From contig JAKTNV010000003.1 of assembly GCA_022747635.1 (NCBI GenBank), forward strand, positions 93,226,790 to 93,290,789: a stretch of DNA of 64,000 bases. The letters are read 5' to 3'. This DNA comes from Hetaerina americana (taxonomy: Eukaryota; Arthropoda; Insecta; Odonata; Calopterygidae). The notes under the pieces were generated by a model, which did no database searches, was not told where the DNA came from, and saw only the letters and a list, made by a program, of their open reading frames with translations. The translations under genes were made by a program, and so were the position numbers. Below, piece by piece: positions 1-12,460 of this stretch; within the stretch, counting starts at the first letter, position 1, and the number at the start of each line of letters is the position of its first letter.

Positions 1-450
1 TTGAAAGTAAAGATTAACAATGGACGAATCTGTAAGCATACTTTATTCCAATCCTCAACGAACTACTGAGCATTTCTTCGGATGCCGCTTTTAGAAATAA
101 AAATGCTTATTCTTTTTTCTTTCAACCCTTCCTTACCGCGTACCACCGTATAAAACCCCTGCATCACGAGGTTCAAAGCAAACACACGCGTCGGGGAGAA
201 TGGGTCGACGTCTCTCAACAAATCTTATCGTCCGGTTCTCTTCGGGAGAAGCACGCCGCGAAGTCGATTCCGTCCGAGGGAAGTGAGTGCCCCGACCAGG
301 GTTCGCAACCGGTGGCCACGCATCCCGCCCGGCTTCAGGGGCAGACGGAATCGATATTTGGGCAGCGATGGAGCAGCTTTGAATTTCGTTTTTTCGCAAA
401 ACACATCAAAAATTTTCATTATTCACAAATAAACAACGCTGCGTGCAAAC
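1..450. other. Unassigned flank before the first GC island
   Basis: Mixed AT-rich sequence. From about 180 to 360 it becomes moderately GC-rich with several CpGs. The short minus-strand open frames here have no recognisable domain. I see no gene, repeat or RNA. Confidence 0.5.
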
Positions 451-2000
451 AAAAGAATGCGTGAGCGCGGCTGCTGTCATTGGATTCCGAGCGGAGGGCC
501 TTTATTGAAGGGAGCGGTTGGCAGCTCACCCTCCTCCCCTGACCCCTTCCTACCCCTCCCCCACTCACACTTGCACACCCATCTACTCTCTCCGGCCTCC
601 CTCTCTATCTCTATCTCTCTCCCGTCGTGCGAATGCAATGAATGCGCGTACCTGTGGCTGCCAGTGGTTGAATGGGTTGGGTTGGACAGGAAGGGGGGAC
701 GACGGGAGCAAGGAGTAGGGGGGTGAGAGGAGGGATGGAAAGAAAGGAGGGAGGGGGTGGCGAGGGGTCGAGATCGGAGGGGTGTGGGGTGGGGTGGAAT
801 CGAGAGGATTTGCACGGCGCCCCAGGGAGGAGGGGGCTTTACCCCCTCCTCCCTCTCCTGAGCCCCGAATCTTGTTCATCAAGCTCTCTCTCCTTCCCTG
901 GCTCTCCTCTTCACCAACAGCCCATCCCCCTTTGTCCCTCCTCGCCCGCGCTCCCACGCCCCCCCCACAAATTACTCTCTTCTCCCCTCCCACCTATCCC
1001 ATTTCCCTTCTCCGCGGGACTCGCCTCTTCTCCCTCCCACCCTCCGCCCAAAACACGCAAACCTTCCCCCTATCACACCCCTTCCCCCGGCCTCAAACCC
1101 CATTCTCCCTCAAGGAAGAAACCAACCGCCTTCTTTGCTCCAAGGTTCCCCGCCCCTCCGCCTCCGTCGTCGACCTCCTTTCCTCCCCTCCTCCTCGCTC
1201 ACCTCACCTCACTCCTCCTCCACCTTTCGCAACGTGCATGCATGAACATATGCGCATCAAACCTGCCCCTCCCTTCCGTAGGAACCATCTCCGTTACTGG
1301 CGTGCAACCCGCGGTTTCCTCGCCGTGTGGGTGGATGCCCTGCGTCTCTACACTTGCTTGCACCCCGTCCCCCTTCGACTGTTTATTTGCCGTCCGAAAA
1401 TCGATAGGTCGCAGCCACGTGTAACTGACTATCGACTAGACGCGTAGTCTGGGAGGAGCATCATCCTCCACGCCCACTCCAGCGTCGGCTGTCTTTGCCG
1501 CCTCTTCCCTCTCTTCTTCCTCACCTCGTACTCCAGCTCCCCCTCCTCCTCCTCCTAACCCTCACTTTGGTGCTTATTTTCGTTTGCTTTCTAACCTCCA
1601 CCCTTACTCCTCTTTCTCTCCCTTTCGAATTTACCCCTCCTTGTGTTGGTTTTTTTCAGTGGCGTTTCCCGTGGCTCGTCCCGCGATCCGCCTCTCTCTC
1701 CCCACCTGCCCCGCCTCCCTCCTCGTTCCACCCTCCCCGCGACCTCCCGTTTCCCCATTACCTCTCCCCCCCCTGCTCTCTCCCAGCCACTATCCCTGCC
1801 CCTTGATGGGTGTCGGCCGTGAAACGGCTCTGGCGTCTGCGTTTCCACATGAGGCCCCGGGTTCTAATCCCCCACCCATCCTGCTCCGCCAGTATTTTAT
1901 GCCGTTGTCTCTGAGCGACCCCGCGCTTGGTGTTGTCGCGAGGACGTAGTCAGTGACGCACGTACCCGGTAGTGAACGGCGTGAAACAATCACTGGACCG
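450..2000. other. GC-rich, CpG-containing island, mostly C/T-rich on the plus strand
   Basis: From about 500 to 620 and 830 to 1800 the plus strand is dominated by C and T. A G-rich block lies at 690-800, so strand bias flips twice. Open frames of up to 250 codons run through in several overlapping frames on both strands. They encode Ser/Pro/Leu-rich or Arg/Gly-rich peptides without domains, as expected when stop codons are depleted by composition. I infer a CpG island or regulatory region and cannot name a gene. A SINE-like relic sits at its downstream edge. Confidence 0.6.
1815..1990 (+). mobile_element. Degenerate tRNA-derived SINE-like relic
   Basis: A B-box-like word GGTTCTAATCC lies at 1860-1870 in a CCCGGG...CCC context typical of a T-arm. 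An A-box-like word TGGCGTCTGCG lies at 1831-1841. Their spacing, about 20 bp, is shorter than in a normal tRNA, so this is not a functional tRNA gene. The following 100 bp is moderately GC-rich and unrecognised. No clear poly-A or AAAT tail is seen. A SINE 5' end is the best explanation; chance similarity is possible. Confidence 0.4.
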
Positions 2001-5000
2001 AATGAAGAGAAGTAGTTGTGTACCTTCTAGCATTAAGTATTGGGGATACGGGTTACGATTCGTAACCTTGGGCTCTGTTTGGTACGCTATAAAAAGTTGG
2101 GTGACTCTTCTAGGCGAAATGTCTGAAAAATAATCTAACTCGGAAACATTGAGTTTTTATCTATTGTATCTTTATGTCGAGACAATTTTTCTTTGGCCCT
2201 GAGGACAAATTCTTCTAATTTAAACTAATGCGCAATCATTTGAAGTCTTATTATTTTAATATTTATTTATCTTTTTTCACTAAAAGATAAATAAATATGA
2301 ACATTCCGGCAATATTCACGCACTTCTTTGCTTGTTTCAATTCAAAATCTTGGATTTTGACGTATATTTTATTTTTTAATCGTATTATAGGATAAACCAC
2401 GGTTCAAGGAATATGAAAGTCTTAATAAAATGTAATCCTATCTTTTGATAGCGAGGCATTTGCGAGTTATAACGAAAATATTTCTATCCACCACCGTTCC
2501 AATCCGAAAGTGTTTTGATAGTTTGATAGTAGGCCTCACATGTACTAACTCTTCCGATGTGTAAAAATTCCCTTATTCAGGGAGGAGGGATAGTTTCTTT
2601 CTATACCACCTGTAGATAGATTCTCATGAAGTTAAAAAATGTTTATGTAAAAAGAATGCGCTTGTAACAAACGAATTTCTATTTTCAACCTCCCATACCA
2701 GGTTGAGAACAGGCCTTGGTTGCGACACGTTCAATTCTTATTGAACTGAGGGATAACAGCTATTATTAGCTTATCCCATATCGAAACCTGTTGGTCTTTG
2801 TTTGTGATCCTCACCCATTGATACGCTCATTAAATCTGCTGATGAAACAAGAGAAAATGTTCTGCCATCTATTTCAAGCTTTTGTTATGGTTATCGTGTT
2901 CATTTTGGTCCTCAACTCATAAATTGCATGTTCCTCATTTCAAATTTTCATGCATTTTTCCACAGCCCTAAATCTAAGGAACGACGGCTGCTTATTGTCT
3001 ACCTTGATATGAAACACTATACATTAATTATATTAATATTTTTGATAAATATCAGCTTGGTTAGGACCCTTCCGCAAATAGTCCGTCTGTTCTTTCCTCA
3101 TGTAAGATCAGATTCGACAGTGACACATATTTCTAAAGAATTTATCATATCCTCTGAATAATTATTAAATTATTTGTCCGGACGAATCTAATATTGATTT
3201 TCAAAACATTGAGTTGTTACTTGGAAAGCTGTATGGGCAGTATTTACATATTTCTACTGGTGTGATATATTTTCAATGGCCAGGAATTTTTTTAGGAGAA
3301 AATTGATCAAATATTTGCTTCTTTTTATTCCGGCTACGTGAGACTATCATCTACGTGTATTTATTTTTTCACGTTGAAAAATCATTTTCATGTTGAAGTA
3401 AATTATTCTACATGCATATTGCATGAATATTGGAATTTTGCCTCATCTTATAAACCCAGACTTGACTGGCAAGTGTTGTCTCTAATATTATAAGTAATTA
3501 GTCCCTAAGACTATATATAATCTTCCCGAATATTTTTAAAATCAAGTAAATATCACAGATTAAATCAATAATATCGATATTATAATAAGATGCTTGATTT
3601 TCAACCAATGCGACGGCAAAACCACTCAACGATTGCCACAAAAATTTCAAAAGTTATAAAAATATCCTATGCCATTCATTCCATTTTCTCCATTAGTTAA
3701 TGATATCTCCATTTTCAGATTTCCATAATTTTTCACGAAACTTCATAGTTTTATCCTCACCAAAACAGGATTTCATGTTGAATTATTGATTGATGGCTGA
3801 TATTTGCATATGTCTTCGCTTCAAGAAGATGACTCATGAGAGGAGGGGCCGTAAGATTTCGCAAATTTTTATCTAAAATAATAAGATCATAGTCACTCGC
3901 CCGGTGCTCATTACTTTTTCACTTATTGCTATACTGAGAGTTATTTTTTAAAAATTTTTCATGCATATGTATCATTTGTACGGATAATGCCATTCCCGTT
4001 TTCACTGATTTCATTTTTGAGTAAAATAGGATTGATGATTTACCTCACCAGTAGGATGGCCAACGATTTGTGTTTCATGTTGCTTATATCAGGTAAGCGT
4101 AACCATTCAAGAAGTAATGCCCATTTAATGACCTACAACCGCTTTCACTGCGCATATGATATTATGCCATTCTGAATAGCCAAGTTTTGGAAAATTTGAT
4201 AAAATTTGTAATGAATCATTTTTATGCTCTCACCTCCGCAACAACTGGAAAAATCATGAGCAATGAAATCGGCAGTATTTTTAACATATGGCTTTGTCAT
4301 ATTTTTCAAAAATTTTCTGTGATTCATTCCAAACTCGCTATGCTGTTTTAAAATTCATGAGGTCCTGCCAATGTCACGCAATCGTATAAATCCTGCTTGC
4401 TGAGGGGAATCATTTTCTCATTTTATATTTATAGGTGTATTCGGTGACCAATCCACGTTTTGCATTTTAATTTGTGGAAAATCGCTTTTATTTCTCAGAT
4501 GAATAATTCGCACTTTTATTTAAACATTGATAAAATAATGTAATTTTCACTTATTAAAAATCAAAGAATTGAGTGAAGAATTTAATTGATATTAATTTGA
4601 CGTGAACAACCTAATTAATATGTTACATTGTTGTTTTAGAATTTTAAAGTAATGATTCTTTTTCCTTTTTTCCAGGTAAGTTCTGGTCTTGCATAGTTTG
4701 CTGTTTCCTGCTAACTATAATACATGGCGCATTTCTTATTTCCAAACGGTATGTGATAGTTTATTCTATTTTCTATAATATGGATATTTAGTTGTAGATA
4801 TGAATAGCTTTTCTACTGGTATTCCAAGGTGGTAATTTATAGTATAAAAAATATTACATCTCTGAAATGAAATGTATCACATCAGTCTCACTGGCACTGT
4901 TTTGATGGTGCATGAAAGTTTTTTTAGGGATTTGAATAAGTTTTCCAATCTTAATAAAAGTGTTCAATTTTCAGCAAAATTTCAATAATCATTGCCATCT

Positions 5001-8000
5001 TTCATTGGTTAATCCTTTTTTTAATTTATCTGATTAATGGCAATAATAGAATTTGGGATATTCTAAGTATCTAACGCTTCTATTGCCTATTAAAAATATA
5101 TTTCTCGAATTACACGTCTATGTTGGGCAAATATTTTTGTTGAAAATAATTATTTTTTATTATTTTCCGTGCTCAAAAACTTATAGTCAATGATAATTCT
5201 GTTTCGCATTTAAGTGTGCCTGATGCTGATTTAATAAACTAATCCCATCAATAAAGGAGAAAATCCCATTTAAAATCCTCGGTTGTAAGCTCTTTTATGA
5301 ACAGTGAACCAAAAAATAACTCATTTAATGCAAACTGTTTTCCTTTTGACGAATTTATTGCGGGGAAAAATCTTTTTCATTTTACAAAGTTGATTAACAG
5401 ATAAATACAGTGCAGATGTAGGCATTGACAGACTGACGATCGCAGTTGGGTCACAGTTGACTTTCATGAAGTCCCACATAACTAATCGGAAAAAGTGTTT
5501 CTTATATTTTTTACATTCAAAAAAATCATCATTCACAACACCTACGCTTGATAAGAGAAGTTAGGAGAAGTCTTGAAAATATATGAGTCGATAAAATCTC
5601 ACCGTGTATTGTAGTTAAGTTTTTAATTTTCTAAGCATTTAGAAATCATCCACACGAAAACTTTCCAAATAAACCGAAAGGGAGAGATAATCATCTCACG
5701 TACGACATTATTCCACCAAGTAAACAACTCACGTCTGCTCAACTCCATACCTAAAGCACATCCGAAGGTGTATTGCCAGGCAAAAACAGAGGGGTTTCCT
5801 GTACGCGGCCGCCTTGGACGCCCTCACGTTCACACTCTGCCAACTAAAACACGTGCTTTGCAGAACCTTATAAAGTTTTCCTCGCTTCTAGACTTGTAAT
5901 AAGAATCTTATTTCAACAGTGGCTTTCTTCGTGCAACATTTCCACTTTATCCTCGGCTCCTTAACCGACCTACTTCATTTCCTCATCCGAAAAATACTCA
6001 AGGGCATTTACACGGTATATAATTGCATATTCTTGTATGAAGATTCATCACCAAAAAACCAACATGTTAATATTTCATTGGATCCGGTGTCTAGGAACAT
6101 CATAACAGCATTGTTTACGTTGAGGGTACACATTACCATTCATTAGATAGTGAATCCATCAATAGTACATTTGATGGTTATTTCATGCGAGGTGTTTTCC
6201 GCATATACTAAAGGAGGGTGTAAATAAGCACCAAATCTATTCCTGGAAATTATTAAGTACATGATATTGTAAGAATCTATTTCCTAATATTCTATATATT
6301 TGTTGAAAATGTGCGCATTCATTCTCTTTTACTTTTCACAAGTTATTTCTTTTTATTTCACCTTCATATTTTCTCATGTTTTTGAGGTTTTCAATCCTAA
6401 ACAGAGGAATTCGTTACAAAATATTCCCTGCAGAAAATGTGCTACCATCATCCACATTTCATATTCATCTCTCCTAAAAATAACCCTTAAATTTTGCCAC
6501 CTTTGCCGTTTTTTAAGATTCAAGTAAGTGTAGCCTTTACTTTTCTTTTGGAAAGAGGAAAAAAAAGTTTTGATAAATGTGCAGGCACTAACGGGGAGGG
6601 CATGTCTCACCAATTTTATTTTTACTTTTTCCTTCTTTTCACGTTATCTTCGGTCTTTACCATCTAATTCTATTTCTTTCTACACCTCTATCTGTTATTT
6701 ACTTCCTCTCTCCTAAGATTATTAGGCGCCATCCACATTTAAGATCTTCGTTACCTCTTTCTGCCATGACGTGCTACTCTTGAATGATTTTGTAGTGTTG
6801 TATGCAGAATTCTTAAAAAAATGTTAAATTTGCATGCTTTTCGGGTCGTGTTGAATTCCTTGTGTCACTATTGAATAAAATATATATCTTTTGTGCTACT
6901 ATTCATGAAATGGCCCGAGTGAAAGAAGGAGGTTTTTTTATCATCTAGATCTCTCCAAGCTTTAATAAATAATACAATCAATCAATCTCCTTTCAACTCT
7001 TCGGATTCCGATTCCGATTGCCAATTCTTCTTTCCTCTCCTTTCCGCTATAACAACCTACCGTCAACATCCCACAGATACTCCCCCTTCCTTCCGCCCAC
7101 CCTCCCTCCCAATGCCTCCGGTTGCATCACACTTTTCATCCATCTCATTGTTATCACCGTCGTCCCATCTAAACCCAATCCACTTCTTCCCAATCCCGAG
7201 GCATTCAGGAGCATTTCTCACTCCTCTCTCCCCCACAAGCACACTCCCATCCGTAGCCGCTCCATACTGCTCTTATCTTCTTATTTTCCTCCTCGCTACT
7301 CAATTTTCTTCCCCTAAGTTCTTCATTTCTCTCCCATTCTCTTTATCAAGCTTTCTCCTTTTTCATTTTCATTTCGGGAGTCTTTCCTTCTTCTGTTATG
7401 GATACCGATAGTGTTCGTTTTTCTCTCTCCCTTGCCTCTAATAATTAGTTATTCTTTGCGTCACATCTTTTCCATTTAATGGTTTAGATGCACTGATATT
7501 TATTTATTTTTGATTGAAACATTTGTCTAGTGATTTGTCTTTCCAGATAGTTAAGCTATTTCTGTGAGTTTATTTTCGACCGATGATTCTTATCCCTTAG
7601 GACGATATACTCATGATTTCATCATGAAGTTCATATACTATAGCCATGCTGGTTTAAATTCTGAAATTTTCCTTTATAAGGCTTCATTATATTTTCTATA
7701 CCATTTACTTGTGCCTCATTTTTCCAAGAGTAATTCACTGGACATATGACCTATGAATATTTTACCCGGTGCCATTGTAAAAGCTCACACTGGGAGTATA
7801 TCGACCGAGCATTCTGCATCAGATATATTTCAATTAATCTACCTAGATCCAACAGTATATTCAAGCGCGCACTGAAATCATAATAGTAGAATATATTTCT
7901 CTAGTCTCAGCCTAACCCCTTTAACTGAAGGAAAAATGACTGAAGCGACGTCGTACTTCATAGGTTCAACGGCTGTAACTATTTAGAGGGCGCGGATCTC

Positions 8001-8340
8001 AATAGTGTTTGATGGACATATTTTTCAAAGGTAGGATCATTTTGTTTCCTTTCTATGCATCAGTTAGACTAGCCACTCTGCCTGTTTCTCATTCAGCGAT
8101 GAGGAGTGTGTGTCTAAAGCACAGTTGACAAAAACATCTCCTCTCTTCAAACCGTTCATTCAGAGTGACAGAATCTTAAAGTCCCTGGTCACCTTAAAGT
8201 CCTTTGCATTCTAATATTTTTCCTGGAAGCTAAAACGTGCGTATTGTCGTAGAGTCGGAGGCTTGATAGCAAATTAGAGTTAATTTCGTTACCATTGCAT
8301 CAAATTTCCATTTTCCGTCCATTTATCCACATCTTTTCTT
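2000..8340. other. Long AT-rich non-coding stretch
   Basis: Stop-dense AT-rich DNA. Open frames are all under 100 codons and lack domains. From about 6990 to 7420 the plus strand becomes C/T-rich, a weaker version of the pyrimidine islands. TGATTGATGG at 3787-3796 matches a paired PBC/Hox site. No exon, RNA or mobile element is recognised. Confidence 0.55.
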
Positions 8341-9560
8341 CTTAGACTTTCGCCCCAACATCATCTCCCTCGACCATTTTCGATTCGATCCAAGACTTTC
8401 CACTTCTCTTGTCCCTCCCCCCCCCCCCGCCGCCTCACTCCTTCTTTTGGACCAGCCTCTGCTCGTCCAACCGCCCCCGCCCACCTCGTCGCCGCCGCCA
8501 CTCTTTCCGCGACGTCCCACCTCCCCCTGCCGCACGCACACACACGCCCCTCTCCGGCCCGCCCGCCCCGCCACCCGCCGACTCCTGGTCTTCTCTCGGC
8601 GAACCTAAGTTGCAAACTCCTGAGCAACTCGGGCAAACACTCCCGTGCCCTGCGAAAGACAAGAGATAAAGAACACTCCTTTCTCTTTCTGTTTTCTCTC
8701 CTCTTTCATGGCCTTTCTACCCTCCCACCTTCTTTTACCCCCTTCAGATCTCTCTCTCTTCTTCTTTCATACACATCTACTACTTCGCCGCTTCTTTCCC
8801 GTTTCATTCCGCTTCCAACTACTCCTTTTCTCTTCGTCCACCCGCCATGACTACCCACTTCATCTCTCTCCCCTTCCTGTCTCCATTTACTCTCCCTAAA
8901 CCGGCTGCGAGGCCAGATAGTGAGTGCGTGGCTCGCCCCCTTCCACCCCCGCTGCTCCTCTTCTCCCGTTCCGATCCACCTTTTTCTCTCTCCGCTCCCC
9001 CACCCTCCTGTCCGCCCATTTTCTCCATTTCGAAGAGACCCCTCTGCCTCTCCCGTTGCTCCCCGGGTTCCATCCCTGCCTCTTCCCCAGACCTGCAACC
9101 CGGACCTCTCCTTTCTCTCTCTCTTGGGAGACCAGAGAGTCTCCCTCCAAGGGAAGCTCTTCGCCTAACTTCTCCCATTCTCTGCTGGAAACCCTCCAGT
9201 CCCATCATCTTCCTCCATTCTCTCCTCCCTCTCTCGTTCGCTCCCCCCTCCTTTCACTGCTTTCCTCCGCCCTCTGCCCCTGTCTACCCGCACCCTTTCA
9301 TTCTACTCCTCTCGCTCCCCATCCCACATTCCCCGAAACTCCAAAACACGCCCCCTCTCCCAGCGTCGAATCCTCGTAAAAAGATTCCCTCTTTCTTTCT
9401 TTTCTTCTCGTACATTTGGAGAGGGGGGCAAAATATACTGCGCACAAACGTACGCTCAAGTTTGCGGACGGTGCGATGATTAACACTGACATATTCGAAC
9501 GGGATTATTTTTGCAAGCGTCATATTTTTATTTTCGCGCGCAACCGTCAATGGCCACATA
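8340..9560. other. C/T-rich GC island with a 12-C run
   Basis: The plus strand is strongly pyrimidine-rich with many CpGs around 8450-8640. A run of 12 C lies at 8417-8428. Overlapping frames of 130 to 210 codons on both strands are low-complexity (Pro/Ser/Leu on plus, Arg/Gly/Glu on minus). I judge them non-coding. ATGGC words near the downstream edge (about 9550-9575) resemble Pho/YY1 cores. Confidence 0.6.
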
Positions 9561-11826
9561 CTTCGCTGCTTATGGCGGAAGGGTAAAAAAAAGCAAATGT
9601 AGCCGAGATATATTCAAACGCAATTCTTTCATGCGGAAATGTGATTGATGGCCTTCGTCCAACCTTTTATGTGGATTTCGTTCGTCATTTCAGTATCGCG
9701 CTCGGAAAATTTGTGCATATGAGGGTTTGGGAGCTTGCTTTGGGTGAACAGGAGATATTGATGGGCACTCCACGGCTCTGCCATCGTTACCGATAAAACA
9801 GTGGCCGTTTTTGATTATCCAATCGAATTTTTCGTGATATATAGTATTGCGAAACAGATTATGTCGTAATTAAATACCATTTTTAGGGATTTGGTATGAA
9901 GCTGAGTGTGCCTTTTTTCAAGTCCGACTACACATGTCATACATTTTTTTTTGGTAACTTGAAAATATAATTTCGAATACTTCTAAAATCAATATTCCGT
10001 TTTTAGCTGAATTTAATTTTATCAAGCCAATTTTTCTAATCTGAGCCTCACTATTCACATTTTGTATAGTAAATTCGTAAAATTTCTTATTAGGTTGTTA
10101 AACACTAGTATGACGGGTATACTGCATTTGAATACCACATCGGTTATTTTGAATGATATAACTCATTTTATATTGGCAATACTGATGCGTATTTTGCTTT
10201 AAGAGGCTTCGTTTATCATTTTGACAGTTTTTATGCACATTAAATTCTTCTTTTTAAATGGACAACTGTCTTAAATGGTAGTCTTGAAAGTAAATTTTAA
10301 TTATAACTCTATTGCATTCTTGACGATTTAAGTAAATCTTATAATGCTGAAAGGCTTGTTCCATGTCACGTTTGTTCAAATATAGGGGAGGGAGTTCAAA
10401 TATTAGGGAGTTAATTACGTATTAGCCTTTTGCTCTTTGATAAATTTGATTCCGCTTCAGTAACTTCTAAACGCAGTAAAGAGAGTCTTTCCTTTTTTCG
10501 CTCACTATGACGGAGCTAGGGAAAATAGTATACTAATAATCAAACAAAGAACATTTGTTAGAATCCATTGGTTGGAGGATATCTTGGGGAAATAGAAGTG
10601 CAGTTTCACTATGGCATTACAGAAATATTGAGAAATGTGAGAATTCTTTGATCGTGGGTAATTTGAAGATGTTAAAGTGCTTTTTGGGTGTTGATAATTA
10701 CATAATAACACTTGAAACTCGCCTTATCATGAATAAAAATTGCTATGAATAAAAATAAAAAAACTATAAGAACTATTAGTGATGAACAGAAAAATTATTG
10801 ATCGGGTAGGAAGAGGCTCAGGCACCGCAGTGAGAGAATATGTAAGGACTCTATTATCAAAATATTTATCCGCTTATTTTGCATATAGAAATTAAATCTG
10901 ACTTCGATTACTTTGAATAGGTGAGTCGAAATGGGTAAGACTCTATAGGTTTTCTCAAGGATTTTTTAAATAATGGAAGTGATATGTTTTTAGCTTATTC
11001 GCGGCATTTATAAAGAAAGATATTTAGTCAGAGATATCTTCAGTTTGATTATAATTACCTGACCAAAAAATAGCAATATGTGAGGGCATCACTATCATAA
11101 GAATACTTGTATGCCTAGAAGTGCTCTGTTTAAATCGTTGATGCACCAACAGCTTCCACAACACACCCGACTGCTTTTCAGGTAATGTGCAGATGTGGAT
11201 TTATTATTACTCTCTATTTGGGTTGGTTCTATCAGAATATATTTAGAAATTTCAATGTAATTAAGTTATCTATAGGTTTTCTAGTTTATGGAGTCCTTGC
11301 TAAAGCTGAGACTACGTCAACTATATGGAAGACGTTGATTCACATGCTCATTTCATTCCAATAATGAATTCTAAATTAAATGTCATCTCTTAAGAAGATC
11401 CTAAATCTACGATCAAAATTACTAAACTAGCAAATAGAAAACTTAATAATTATTTAATTAATACCGTTTTGCGGCAATAAATAATACCAGGAACATAGTT
11501 ACATTGTATTATTTAACAAACCTTCACGAAAGCCGAGTTATGTATTTGTTCTTAATATGCAATCTATGGATTCTCTTATGCAAAGTTGTTAATAGTCGAG
11601 TGGTTTGTGTTTAAATTCTAAAAGTGGAAATATGTCGGCAGAGTCTTAAATTTTAATTATTTGCTGCTTGTGCTTAGTTTTTACATGGGAGTACATTGAA
11701 GTCTAATGCAAAGTATGTGGATAAGTATCCTGACTCCTTTTTACAAATTACTTGTGATTATCCCTCTGGAGTTGCAGTCTTTTTTTATATGTATATTATA
11801 AATTAATAAATAAATAAACTAATATA
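9560..11826. other. AT-rich non-coding stretch with a Hox/PBC-like word
   Basis: Mostly AT-rich without recognisable coding sequence. TGATTGATGG at 9642-9651 repeats the word seen at 3787. The 9600-9860 segment has a more mixed composition than its surroundings and could be an enhancer, but this is inference. An AATA-repeat patch just upstream of the SINE (about 11800-11820) may belong to the SINE target site or to an older element. Confidence 0.5.
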
Positions 11827-12126
11827 GGGGATCGAGATGGTGCGGGGGCTAACGTACTGGCTTCCCACCCTGAGGGCCCGGGTTCAAATCCCGGCGGTGT
11901 TCTTGAGGTGCTTTGTGGAGGGCACTTTGAGTGAGTACGCCGTCCGTCGGATGGGACGTTAAACTGCGGACCCCTTGGCGCCTTTCATAAAGAGTAGGCT
12001 AATGCCAACGCCGGGTTTCTCTCCACCCTTCATCCTTTCCTGTCCATCTCCCATGCGCAAATGACCTTAGCTGTCGGTCGCCTCCCCTAAAAACAACTAC
12101 CATAAATAAATAAATAAATAAATAAA
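11827..12126 (+). mobile_element. tRNA-derived SINE with AAAT-repeat tail
   Basis: The head carries a perfect B box, GGTTCAAATCC at 11881-11891, inside a CCCGGG/CCCGG stem as in a tRNA T-arm. An A-box-like word lies within about 11835-11853. A non-tRNA body of about 190 bp follows, including the word GGATGGGACGTTAAAC near 11950-11964. The 3' end is an AAAT tandem repeat at about 12103-12126. Head, body and tail are in the order expected of a SINE transcribed by RNA polymerase III and mobilised by a LINE. The plus-strand LINE at 49-50.8 kb ends in a similar AAATA tail, so it could be a partner, but that is inference. The AAAT tail runs directly into a TA tract. This is the best-preserved SINE in the window. 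Confidence 0.85.
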
Positions 12127-12147
12127 TATATATATATATATATATAT
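12126..12147. repeat. (TA)n tract at the SINE tail
   Basis: About eleven TA dinucleotides follow the AAAT tail of the SINE without a break. The next 80 bp (to about 12228) then leads into a second, longer TA tract. Confidence 0.9.
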
Positions 12148-12228
12148 CGTCTGATGACCACGACCGAGCCATTGAATCGTCAAAACAACATATTTTGAGT
12201 GTTCTCTCTTTGTATCTCTATGGTCTAA
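12146..12228 (+). mobile_element. Possible PLE-like 3' tail facing a TA tract
   Basis: The segment begins with CTGATGA, contains a GAATCGTC word and GAGTGTTC further on, and ends in TCTAAATATA leading into the TA tract. The same order of words (CTGA-like, GAAA-like, GAGTG, then a TCCAAATA-type end fused to TA) occurs in the inverted-repeat arms at 57.36-57.58 kb. There the flanking DNA includes a Penelope-like C-terminus. The similarity is a short ordered-word match read by eye, so the family assignment is tentative. Confidence 0.35.
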
Positions 12229-12235
12229 ATATATT

Positions 12236-12271
<36 letters not shown>

Positions 12272-12288
12272 AATATACATATATATAT

Positions 12289-12350
<62 letters not shown>
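12229..12350. repeat. Compound (TA)n/(CA)n microsatellite
   Basis: TA dinucleotides interrupted by two short CA blocks (about 12261-12270 and 12290-12298), then a long uninterrupted TA run to 12345. Open frames over it are Tyr-Ile repeats and not genes. Confidence 0.95.
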
Positions 12351-12352
<2 letters not shown>

Positions 12353-12460
12353 AAAACTTGGACAATAACAGACAATATAAGAACACATAAAAAGATCACT
12401 CATACGTTATTTCTTGATCATTTCGACGAAATTCAGACTGAAGGAGGTTGAGATATTAAA
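12350..12460 (-). mobile_element. Possible PLE-like 3' tail, inverted relative to the copy at 12146
   Basis: Read on the minus strand from 12460 towards the TA tract, this segment shows CTGAATTTCGTCGAAA, then GAGTG and TGTCCAAG, then TATA into the microsatellite. The order of words matches the plus-strand segment at 12146-12228 in mirror image, so the TA tract sits between two converging, diverged copies. Identity is modest and not certain. Confidence 0.3.

Noticed and set aside
672..1447. Open frames of 250 and 221 codons on the plus strand
   Set aside because: Pro/Ser/Leu-rich low-complexity translation, two overlapping frames open at once, no domain. Explained by C/T-rich composition.
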